This document shows positions 26,243 to 35,200 of a stretch of 64,000 nucleotides of DNA, piece by piece (position 1 is the stretch's first letter; every line of letters starts with the position of its first letter). The notes below the pieces were generated by a model. That model saw only the letters and a program-made list of their open reading frames with translations, was not told the origin of the DNA and ran no database searches. The position numbers and the translations under genes were made by a program. Origin of the DNA: Micromonospora rubida (GTDB lineage: Bacteria > Actinomycetota > Actinomycetes > Mycobacteriales > Micromonosporaceae); the NCBI RefSeq assembly GCF_009908295.1, contig NZ_JAAALO010000001.1, positions 620,001-684,000 of the forward strand, given 5' to 3'.

Positions 26243-27973
26243 TCAGTGGTGCCAGGAGCGCCAGAGAGCGGCGTACGTCCCGTCGGCGCGGACCAGCTCG
26301 TCGTGGCTGCCCAGCTCGGTGATCCGGCCGTCCTCCAGCACCGCGACCCGGTCCGCGTCGTGCGCGGTGTTGAGCCGGTGCGCGATGGCGATGACGGTCC
26401 GCCCGGTAAGTACCGCCGCGAGGGCGCGCTCGGTGCGCCGGGCGGTGGTCGGGTCCATCGCGGCGGTCGCCTCGTCGAGGATCAGCGTGTGCGGGTCGGC
26501 GAGCACCAGCCGGGCCAGCGCGAGCTGCTGGGCCTCGGCCGCGCCGAGTTGCCGGGCGCCGTCGCCGAGCGGGGTGTCGAGGCCGTCGGGCAGGTCGGCG
26601 TACCAGTCCGCGCCCACGTCGACCAGCGCGGAGCGCATCCGCTCGTCGGAGACGTCGGGCGCGGCGAAGGCGAGGTTGTCGCGGACCGAGCCGATGAAGA
26701 CGTGGTGTTCCTGGGTGACCAGGGCGATCCGGCGACGCCGCTCGGCCGGGTCCAGGTCGGTGACCCGGCAGCCGCCGATGCTCACCTCACCCTCGCGGGG
26801 GGCGTCGATGCCGGCGAACAGCCGGGCCAGGGTGGACTTCCCCGCCCCCGACGGGCCGACGACGGCCAGCCGCTCGCCGGGGCGTACCTCCAGGTCGATG
26901 CCGTGCAGGACGTCGCGGCCGTCGGCGTACGAGAAGCGCACCCCGCGCGCGACGAGCCGCTGCCCCCGCGGCGGGGTGACCGTGCCGGGCGGCTCCGGCG
27001 GCACCTGGCCGACGCCGAGCACCCGGGCGTACGACGCGATGCCGCGCTGTGCCTGCTCGGTCCACATCAGGATGCGGTCCAGTGGGTCGATGGCCTGTTG
27101 CAGGTAGAGCGCGGCGGCGATCACCTCCCCCAGCGACACCGTCCCCCGGGACAGCAGATAGCCGCCGACGAGCAGCACCGCGGCGACCGGCAGCGGATAG
27201 CTGGCCTCCACCACCGTGAAGAACACCGTCCGCAGCGCGAGGGTCGCCCGCCGGGTGCCCCAGAGCCGGGCGATGCGGTCGGTGCCGTGCCCGATCCGCT
27301 CGTCGGTCAGCCGCAGCGCCTCCACGGTGCGGGCACCCTCGGCGGTGGTGGTCAGCGTTTCGGTCAGCTCGGCGGTGGCGGCCCCCTCGGCGAGGTACGC
27401 GGGACTGGCCCGGCGCAGGTACCAGCGGGTCACCGCCCAGATCGACGGCAGCCCGGCCAGCGCCACCAGGCCGAGCAGCGGGTGCAGCAGGAAGATCGCC
27501 CCGAACAGCAGCGCCAGCTGCGCCGACGCGATGACCATGGTGGGCACGACGTCGCGGACGGTGGTCCCGACGGTCGACACGTCGACCGAGCTGCGGGTCG
27601 CCAGGTCCCCGGAGCCGACCCGCTCGACGACGGAGACGGGCAGGGCGAGGGTACGCCGGACGAACTCCTCGCGCAGCCGCGCGACGGCCCGCTCCCCGAA
27701 CCGGTGGCCGGCATACTGGGCGTACCGGGAGATCAGCGCCTGCGCCAGCACGCAGCCGACGATCGCCAGCGCCAGCCGGTCCACGGTGGCCACGCCGGTG
27801 CCCGCGCCGACCTGGTCCACGATGCGGCCGAGCAGCCACGGCGCGGCGAGCCCGGCGACCGTGGCGGCGACGTGCAGCGCCAGCACGACGGCGACCGCCC
27901 GCCGGTCCCGGCCGACGAGGTCCACCGTGGCCCGGCGTACGGCGGCCCGGTCCGCCACCGGCAGCCCGCTCAT
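26243..27973 (-). CDS. ABC exporter half-transporter, subunit with degenerate signature motif
   Basis: 576 residues: six-helix transmembrane domain (about 30-320) and nucleotide-binding domain (about 345-576). Walker A GPSGAGKS, Q-loop VTQEHHVF, Walker B LILDEATAAMD and the H-loop AIAHRL are intact, but the ABC signature is LGAAEAQQ instead of LSGGQ. The ATG at 27971-27973 overlaps the stop of the partner gene (ATGA). With the partner it should form a heterodimeric exporter for drugs, peptides or lipids. Longer in-frame reading upstream of this ATG is an artefact lying over the partner gene. Confidence 0.92.
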   Translation of the reverse strand: MSGLPVADRAAVRRATVDLVGRDRRAVAVVLALHVAATVAGLAAPWLLGRIVDQVGAGTGVATVDRLALAIVGCVLAQALISRYAQYAGHRFGERAVARLREEFVRRTLALPVSVVERVGSGDLATRSSVDVSTVGTTVRDVVPTMVIASAQLALLFGAIFLLHPLLGLVALAGLPSIWAVTRWYLRRASPAYLAEGAATAELTETLTTTAEGARTVEALRLTDERIGHGTDRIARLWGTRRATLALRTVFFTVVEASYPLPVAAVLLVGGYLLSRGTVSLGEVIAAALYLQQAIDPLDRILMWTEQAQRGIASYARVLGVGQVPPEPPGTVTPPRGQRLVARGVRFSYADGRDVLHGIDLEVRPGERLAVVGPSGAGKSTLARLFAGIDAPREGEVSIGGCRVTDLDPAERRRRIALVTQEHHVFIGSVRDNLAFAAPDVSDERMRSALVDVGADWYADLPDGLDTPLGDGARQLGAAEAQQLALARLVLADPHTLILDEATAAMDPTTARRTERALAAVLTGRTVIAIAHRLNTAHDADRVAVLEDGRITELGSHDELVRADGTYAALWRSWHH

Positions 27974-30033
27974 CGCAGCACCCCCTCGACTCCGGCGGAC
28001 GGGTCGAGGTCGGCGGCGTCGCCGTCCCGGGCCACCAGCGCCCGGTAGCCACGGTCGCGGTCGAGCAGCTCGGCGTGGGTGCCGGTGGCGACGATCCGGC
28101 CGGCGCGCAGGTGGGCGACGGTGTCGGCGTGACCGAGCAGCAGCGGCGAGGTGGTGAGCAGGATCGTGGTCCGGCCGGCTCGCGCCGCCCGCAGCCGCTC
28201 GGCGATCCGCGCCTCCGTGTGCGCGTCCACGGCGGACGTCGGGTCGATCAGGATCAGCACCTCCGGCTCGGCGAGCAGCGCCCGGGCCAGCCGGACCCGT
28301 TGCCGCTGGCCGCCGGAGAGCGTGCGGGCGCGGGTGCCGAGCGGGGTGTCGAGGCCGTCCGGCAGCGCGTCGACGACCTCTTCGGCCGACGCCGCCCGCA
28401 GGCCCGCCGTCAGCCGCGCGTCGTCGTCGGCGTGCGCCGGGTGTTCGTCGCCCCGGCCGCCGCCACCGCCCAGCCGGACCCGGTCGCCGGCTCCCCCGGC
28501 CCGGCCGCCGAGCCTGCCGCCCCGGTCGCCGGCTGGCCCGGCCTGGTCGTCGAGCCTGCCGCCCCGGTCGCCGGCTGGCCCGGCCTGGTCGTCGAGCCTG
28601 CCGGCCCGGGGCCCGACCCGCCCGCCCCGCAGGACGTCGCGCAGTGTGCCGGCGAAGAGGTAGGAGTCGTGATCGGCGACCAGGATCCGCGCCCGCACGT
28701 CGTCGAGCGGGATCGCGGCCAGCGGCACGCCGCCCCACGTGACGTCGCCGGGGACGTACCGGCCGAGCCGGTCGGCGAGCGCGTCGGCCTCGCCGGGGTC
28801 GGTAGCGGCGACGCCGACCAGCCGGCCGGCCGGAACGGTGAGCCCGGTGGCCGGGTCGTGCAGGTCGCCGGGCCGGCCCGGGGCGGCCCGGATCCCGGGC
28901 GGGCGGACGGGCGGCACGGTGGCCGGCGGGCCGCCCTCGGGCCGGGCTGCCGGCTCGTCGGCCCGCCGCGCTTCACCAGCCCGGCGCGGCTCGACGGACT
29001 CGCGTGGGCCGGCGGACTCGCGTGGGCCGCCCGCGTCGTCGGGAACCAGGGTGAGCAGGGCGACGATCCGGCCGGCGGTGACCCGGCCCCGGATCAGCTG
29101 ATAGCTGCCCTCCAGCAGGAACCAGACCGGCACGATGAGGGTCGCCACGTAACCGTAGACGGCGACCAGTTGCCCGATGGTGATGTCGCCAGTCACCGCC
29201 ATCCGGGCGGCGAGCCACACCACGGCCGCGAGGAACAGCCCCGGGATGGCGACCGCCAGCGCGTCGATCCAGCTGTTGACGGCTCCGACCCGGTAGCCCT
29301 CGGCCAGCAGGCCCCGGGACCTGGAGGCGTACCGGCGGGCGAACAGGCCCCGGCCGCCGACCCCGGCGAGGACCCGCAGCCCGGCCACGATGTCGCCGGC
29401 CTGGGTGGTGAGCTCGCCCTGCTGCTGGCGGTAGACCGACTCGGCCCGTTCGAGGCGGCGTAGCAGCGGCCCGACGACGAGCGCGATGGCCGGCACGCCC
29501 AGCAGCACACACACCGCGAGCAGCGGGGACACCGACCACAGCACGACGGCGATGACCGCGTACGCGACGACCGCGCCCACCCCCGGCCCGGTCAGCGTCA
29601 GCACCTGCGAGGTGTGGCTGATGTCGGAGCCGCCGACGGTGGCCACCTCCCCGGCGGCGAGCCGGCGCGGCAGCACCGCGCCGATCCGGGCGAGCTGGCG
29701 CAGCAGGACCGCCGCCGAGCGGGCCGTCGCGTCCTCCCGGATGAAGGTCATCGTGCGGTGCCGCATGATGCCGAGCCAGGCCAGGAGCGCGCCCGCGAGG
29801 ACGATCGCCGCGACCCAGAGCAGCAGCGCGGCGTCGTCGCCGGCGCGCAGCCCGTCGTCGACGGCGCGGGAGATCAGGTACGGCCGGACCGACAGCCCGA
29901 TCATCCAGGCCGTGCCGAACAGGCTGCCGCGCAGCACCCGCCAGGGCTGGCAGCGGACCAGCCACCAGATGTACCTCAGCGGCCCTCTCGTGTCCGGAAC
30001 GCCGGGGTCAGGGTGGGGAATCTGCGGCGGCAC
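27970..30033 (-). CDS. ABC exporter half-transporter, subunit with degenerate ATP site
   Basis: 687 residues. The transmembrane domain (about 20-320) is normal. A charged, low-complexity linker (around 330-385) precedes a nucleotide-binding domain in which Walker A is replaced by GVAATDPGEADALADR, with no GKS/GKT. The Q-loop Gln is missing (VADHDSYLF), the catalytic Glu is Pro (LILIDPTSAVD) and the H-loop His is missing (LLTTSPLLL), yet the LSGGQRQRV signature is perfect. An Asp/Gly-rich insert with three 14-residue repeats sits inside the domain. The protein can therefore supply only the signature half of an ATP site to its partner. Confidence 0.92.
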   Translation of the reverse strand: MPPQIPHPDPGVPDTRGPLRYIWWLVRCQPWRVLRGSLFGTAWMIGLSVRPYLISRAVDDGLRAGDDAALLLWVAAIVLAGALLAWLGIMRHRTMTFIREDATARSAAVLLRQLARIGAVLPRRLAAGEVATVGGSDISHTSQVLTLTGPGVGAVVAYAVIAVVLWSVSPLLAVCVLLGVPAIALVVGPLLRRLERAESVYRQQQGELTTQAGDIVAGLRVLAGVGGRGLFARRYASRSRGLLAEGYRVGAVNSWIDALAVAIPGLFLAAVVWLAARMAVTGDITIGQLVAVYGYVATLIVPVWFLLEGSYQLIRGRVTAGRIVALLTLVPDDAGGPRESAGPRESVEPRRAGEARRADEPAARPEGGPPATVPPVRPPGIRAAPGRPGDLHDPATGLTVPAGRLVGVAATDPGEADALADRLGRYVPGDVTWGGVPLAAIPLDDVRARILVADHDSYLFAGTLRDVLRGGRVGPRAGRLDDQAGPAGDRGGRLDDQAGPAGDRGGRLGGRAGGAGDRVRLGGGGGRGDEHPAHADDDARLTAGLRAASAEEVVDALPDGLDTPLGTRARTLSGGQRQRVRLARALLAEPEVLILIDPTSAVDAHTEARIAERLRAARAGRTTILLTTSPLLLGHADTVAHLRAGRIVATGTHAELLDRDRGYRALVARDGDAADLDPSAGVEGVLR
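28516..28599. repeat. 42-base tandem repeat inside the exporter ATPase domain
   Basis: Two exact 42-base units in tandem, with a diverged third unit at about 28480-28515. In protein they give GRLDDQAGPAGDRG repeated, as part of an insert absent from ordinary ABC ATPases. Confidence 0.85.
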
Positions 30034-30089
30034 CCGCCCACGCTACCCACCGACCCCGCCGCATGCAGGCCCATTTCCGCGCGGCGCGG

Positions 30090-31196
30090 TCAGGTGGTCG
30101 GCGTGGTGAGGAGGTAGTCGTCCGCGTCCGCGCTCCACTCCAGCCGGACCGCCCCGCTGGTGGCGGCTGCCTTGCAGAACTGGAGGAAGCCGCGGTAGCC
30201 GAGCTTCTTCTCGCTGAAGTCGGGCCGGACCCGACGCAGCTGGTTCTTCAGCCCGGACAGGGCCACCGCCCCGTCGGCCCCGGCCAGGTCCTGGACCACG
30301 GAGCGCACCAGCGCGAACGCCACCTCCTGGTCGCCGTGCTCGGGCAGGGACACCTCGGGATCGCCCTTGGCCGGGCCCTCCGCCAGCTCGACCACCCGCT
30401 GCGCGGCGAGGTGCCGCAGCAACTCGCCGAAGGTGCGGAACCCGTAGTCGGACTCGCTGAAGGTGGGGTCCTTGCGCAGCAGGGTGCGCTTGAGCGTCGA
30501 GGCGGTCACCTCACCGCCGGAGCTGCCCTGGAGGCCGGCGACGGTCTGGGCCACCAGGACGGCGAGGGTGTCCGCGTCGCGGGCCGACTCCTCGGCCGTC
30601 GGCTGCGGCTCGGGCTCGGGTTCGCGCTCCGGCGCACGCTCGCGCTCCTGCTCCACCGGCGGCGCCTCGGCGTGGGGCAGCCGGGCCGGTCGGCCGCGCC
30701 GGCCGCGCGTCGGCGGGGCGTCGACGCCTTCGAGACGGTCGTAGTAGAGGAACTCGTCGCACGCGGGCGGCAGCAGCGCCGAGGTGGACTTCTCCACGCC
30801 CACGCCGATGACGCGCTTGTTCAGCTCGCGCAGCTTGTGCACCAGCGGGGTGAAGTCGCTGTCGCCGGTGCAGATCACGAACGTCGAGACGTACGCGCGC
30901 TCGAAGGCCAACTCGACGGCGTCGACGGCCATCTTGATGTCGGCGGCGTTCTTGCGGGAGGCGCCCATCCGCTGGGGCATCTCGATGAGCTCGACGTGGG
31001 AGCGGGTGAGCATCCGGCGGTCCTCGTCGAAGTACGACCAGTCGGCGTACGCCCGCCGCACGACCACCCGACCGCGCTCGGCGAGGGCGTCGGCGATGGG
31101 ACGCAGGTCGAACGCCATGCCGCCGAGGTGTTCGCGCGCCCCCAGGGCGAGGTTCTCGTAGTCGAGGAACAGGGCGATCCGGTCTTCTTGATCCAC
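30090..31196 (-). CDS. NYN-domain (LabA/DUF88) putative RNase with LOTUS/OST-HTH domains
   Basis: 368 residues. The NYN/PIN-like nuclease domain (about 1-145) shows IALFLDYENLALG, ADIKMAVDAVELAFE and TGDSDFTPLVHKLRE with the acidic residues of the active site. An acidic/Pro linker (about 160-205) is followed by two LOTUS/OST-HTH-like winged helices (about 210-280 and 290-365; LLRKDPTFSESDYGFRTFGE and KNQLRRVRPDFSEKKLGYRG). LOTUS domains bind RNA or protein partners, so RNA processing is likely. The GTG start at 31196 gives the normal N-terminus; there is no strong ribosome-binding site. A longer upstream frame is not coding. Confidence 0.88.
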   Translation of the reverse strand: MDQEDRIALFLDYENLALGAREHLGGMAFDLRPIADALAERGRVVVRRAYADWSYFDEDRRMLTRSHVELIEMPQRMGASRKNAADIKMAVDAVELAFERAYVSTFVICTGDSDFTPLVHKLRELNKRVIGVGVEKSTSALLPPACDEFLYYDRLEGVDAPPTRGRRGRPARLPHAEAPPVEQERERAPEREPEPEPQPTAEESARDADTLAVLVAQTVAGLQGSSGGEVTASTLKRTLLRKDPTFSESDYGFRTFGELLRHLAAQRVVELAEGPAKGDPEVSLPEHGDQEVAFALVRSVVQDLAGADGAVALSGLKNQLRRVRPDFSEKKLGYRGFLQFCKAAATSGAVRLEWSADADDYLLTTPTT

Positions 31197-31281
31197 GGCC
31201 GCCAGCCTACGCCGGGGACACCGGCCTACCAGCCCGTACGTGCCGTGGCGGGTAGGGCGGATCAGTCGATCTATAGTTCCG

Positions 31282-31640
31282 TCAGCCAGGCCCGCCGTTC
31301 CCGCTCGGTGTGGTCCGGGCCCTGCGGGGGCCGGTCGCCGTGCGCCCTCCAACCGCGCGAGGCCGGTCCGCCGCACGTCTTCCAGGGCCACCACTCGTAC
31401 GAAGCCGATGACCATAGGTAATGGTCGCCTCATCGCCGGAGCAGGGTGTCTCGGTGTATTTGCCGAGGTCGGCATCCTCGTCCGCCAGACGGCCCCACAC
31501 CTCGTCCTGCTCCAGGGTGGCAAGGATCGTCTCCTGCTCCTCGCACGACCAGTTCTCCTCCCGCTTCGAAACACCCCCCGCGCCCACGACGAGCAGCGCC
31601 AACACGGCGGCAAAGACGCAGATCTTACGACGGCGACCTC
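31282..31640 (-). pseudogene. Truncated small exported-protein gene
   Basis: The frame shows a hydrophobic signal segment (FAAVLALLVVGAGG) then WSCEEQETILATLEQDE and TETPCSGDE, like small actinobacterial secreted proteins or lipoproteins. After about 31420 a better protein-like reading lies in another frame (LWSSASYEWWPWKTC, then ERERRAWLTEL and a stop near 31270), suggesting a frameshift. Upstream, the start is missing because the sequence runs directly into a transposase fragment at about 31630. Probably a gene broken by that insertion. Confidence 0.45.
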
Positions 31641-31880
31641 GGCTACAAGGGCGAGCCGACCACAATCACGGTCGCGTTCAAGAAACCCCACAACGGCAAC
31701 TGCGCCGCCGCCGTCCATCAGCAGTTCAACAGGGTCCACAACGGTGTCCACGCGATCGGTGCACGCGGAAATTCCCCACCTTCAGCGCTCTACGCAACGT
31801 CTACCTCTGCGCCTAAGGCATCAGAAAGACCACCGCAGCCGCTTTGGTCCTCCTCCACGGCGACCACGCCCACTCAGCGG
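31627..31880 (+). pseudogene. DDE transposase C-terminal fragment (IS5-like, DDE_Tnp_4 type)
   Basis: The plus strand reads YDGDLGYKGEPTTITVAFKK, QFNRVHNGVHAIGARGNS, then with a frame change FSALRNVYLCA, a stop, and KTTAAALVLLHGDHAHS. This follows the end of HARBI1/DDE_Tnp_4-like transposases (Glu-containing N-x-x-R-x-x-GE-R-NS motif, then the RIGKI..AALVLL tail). Two lesions and the missing N-terminal two thirds show it is a remnant. No terminal repeats are seen. Confidence 0.65.
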
Positions 31881-32200
31881 GATCACACACCGCCACGACC
31901 GGTTGCACGCAGAGTCTCAATGAGAGACATTTATCACGATCCCACGCCTTGCGAAGCTTGACCGCTACTGACAATCCCCGCCAGGGGAACCTGGGGCACT
32001 CACTGGGAAGAGCCCGGTCCATAACTACTGCGAAGTGCTGATGTCACTCAGCGTCACGGCCTGCCGATTGGCCCTGATTCGGGTGAACCTCAATTGCCGT
32101 GCAATCATCGATGTGAATCGATGCTCCGCACGCGCAGGTCAATGCCTTGTTCGCGCGGCGAGCCGCCCCTACGCTTCGTCTGCCTCGCAGTGAGGCTCTT

Positions 32201-35200
32201 ATGGAGAGGGCGGCCGACGTGCCGATACATCAATGGCGCTCACGTATGTTTATTGGCCTGGCGGGAGGTGCTCAAGCAGGTCGCGTCCGGCGGCTGTCGA
32301 TCCTGCTGGCCATCGCGATGGTAGCGACGCTCTCCGATGTGCCGTCCGGTCCGGTATCGCCTGCGGCGGCGGCGCCGCCGAAGCCGGCCTCTAAGCCCAA
32401 GTGCCCCGACGATCGTGCCGACGAGGTATCTGCGGCGATCTCGGCCCGGCTGTGCGGCTCGCGGGTGGAGGTCATGAACCGGCGGACCGAGACCACCCAG
32501 GTTTTCGCCAATCCGGATGGCACCCTCACTGCCGAACAGGCTCTCGCCCCGGTCCGGGTGCGCGTCGGTGACACCTGGAAGCCGGTCGATCTGACCCTGG
32601 AGCGAGGCCCAGACGGAGCGGTGGCGCCCAAGGCACACCCGCGCGGTCTGACCTTTGCCGGTGCCACGACGGGCAGCGGCGAGCATGAGATCGTGTCGCT
32701 CGGCTACGGGGCCGATCGGGCAGGTCTAGGCTGGACCGGCGCGCTCCCCGAGCCGGTGACCAGCGACCGGACGATCACCTACCCAGACGTGCGGCCCGGC
32801 GTCGACCTGGTTTTCCGCGCCCACGCGACCGGCTACGAGCAGCACTTTGTGGTGAAAACCCGGGCTGCGCTGGCGCAGGTGCGGAAGCTGCAGTTGCCGC
32901 TGCGTACCGGCAAGTTGAGCGCTGTCACCGACGGCATGGGCGGGCTGCTGCTGAAGGACGCCCGTGGCCGCCAGGTCGGCCGGGCGCAGACGCCGCTGAT
33001 GTGGGACGCCAAAGTCGCCCCGCAGTCCGGCGAGAACGTCAACCATGCCTCGGTCGCGCTGCGTACGATCGCTGCGGGCAAGGGCCGCACCGTCATGGAA
33101 CTGACCCCGGACGCGGCGTTCCTGGCCCGGGCCGACCTCACGTTCCCGGTGATCATCGATCCACCGACGTCGTTGTCGCCGTCGTTCGACGCATTCGTGC
33201 AGAACGACTACGCCAGCGACCAGTCCGGTGCGGCGGAGCTGAAGTTGGGCTATTCCGACGACGGCGCGGCCCGCACCGCCCGGTCCTATCTGCGGTTCAA
33301 CACCACTGGCTTCGCCGGCAGCAGGATCACGACGGCAAAGCTGCGGCTGTGGAACCACTATTCCTGGTCCTGCACGGCGGCATCGTGGGAGGCATGGCGC
33401 ACCGACTACGTCGACTCCTCGGCCCGGTGGACCAACCAGCCCACCGCCCGCGCCAAGGTGGGCACCTCGACCGAGACCCGAGGCTACAACTCCTCCTGCG
33501 GTGACGGTTATGTCTACGTCGAGGTCGGCGGCGCCCTCCAGTACGCCGCGGACACCAGCGCGACCAGCGCCAGCGTGATGCTGCGGGCGACCTCGGAGAC
33601 GTCGACGTCGGGTTGGAAGCGCTTCGACTCCGCCGAGGGCACCCACCCGCCGCTGGTGTCGATCACCTACAACAGTGCACCGTCGGTGGCGTCGGCGTTG
33701 GCCGTTGCCCCCTGCTACACGGTCTGCGGATCGGGAGCCCGGACTTCCTCTCTTCGCCCCACCCTGTCGGCGAAGCTGGCCGACACCAATGCCGGTCAGA
33801 CGCTGCAGGGCGAGTTCGTCGTCCGTAACAAGACGACCCTCGCAGTAGTCAGCTCGTCGGGCCTGCGTTCGGGCAGCCCGGCCTGGACCAACGGATCCAC
33901 CGCCTCCTGGCAGGTGCCGGCGGATCTGGCAAACGGCACCCAGTACGAGTGGCAGGTCCGGACCAAGGATGCGTACACCTATGGAGCCTGGACGGCGTGG
34001 ACACCGTTAACCGTGGACACCACGAAGCCGGGCGTGCCGTTCGTCGCCGCGACGATCTATCAGAACGACGGGCAGCCGCACGGCGGCGCGAACCAGCCGG
34101 ACACGTTCACCTTGACCCCGGCGTCGGGCAGCACCGATCTCGCCGCCTTCGTCTACAAGTTCGACTACGACAGCGCGGCCACTACGGTTGCGGCGACCGG
34201 GGCGAAGTCAGTTACGCTCAGCCCGCGCGACGGCCACCGCACCCTCACCGTGCAGGCGAAGGACTCGGCCGGCAATCTCTCCGACCCCAACCTCTACGTC
34301 TTCGACGCGGGTAACGCCGCGCTGGCGGAGCCACTGCCTGGCGCGACGATCGTCAAGCGCACCAAGTTGCGGATCACCACCCCGGTCGCCGGCTACACCC
34401 GCACGTACTTCGAGTACCGCCGCGGGCCGGGTGGGGCGTCCCTGCCGGTGCCGTCGGTCAACCTGACCTCTGCCACCGGGGCCCCGATCACGGCCACCGC
34501 CGCAGCCCCGGTCGCGATATCCGCGCTCGGCGGGTACGCGATCTGGAACGCCACCGACACCCTGGGGCTGGTCGGCGGCGTGGTCGAGGTGCGTGCGCAC
34601 CTCTACACGGCTACCGGCACCACCCCCGCCTACACCATTCCCTGGTTGCAGGTGAGCGTCGACTCCAGTGGAAGTGGAGCCGCAGGTGACGAGATCGGCC
34701 CTGGATCGGTCAACCTACTCACCGGCAACTACTCGTTGTCGGCCACCGATTCCGAAGAGCTGAGCCTGTCGGTCTCCCGTTCGTCGATGTCACGCAATCC
34801 GGTCGACGGCTATCAGCGGATGGCCCAGCGGCTCACCGGGAACCAGCAGCAGATCTCCACCGACCTGGCAGGTTTCACGGTGCCCTCGACATCTTCGGCG
34901 GTTCGCTCGACCGCCCGGGGGCAGGGCGAGACGACTCCGGTGGACTCGCTGGAGATCACGCCGGTCACCACGACCAGCAACGACACCTACGTCGCGGTCG
35001 GCGGTGACGGCGGCGCGATGCGGCTGGGAATGATCGCAGGCAGGACGTACCGGATGACCGGCTGGGTCTATGTACCCGGCTCGACCGGCCTACTTCCGGA
35101 CTTCACGCAGCGAGGATTGCGCATCGTCGGTCTCTCGAAGGTCGGCACCACCTACACCGAGGTCACGTCGGCCAGGGCCAGCTACACGGACGGCTGGCAG

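Noticed and set aside
26243..28738. Single 831-residue ABC protein reading on the minus strand
   Set aside because: The first ~255 residues are Arg/Gly/Pro noise over the partner gene. The ATGA overlap at 27970-27973 shows two separate genes.
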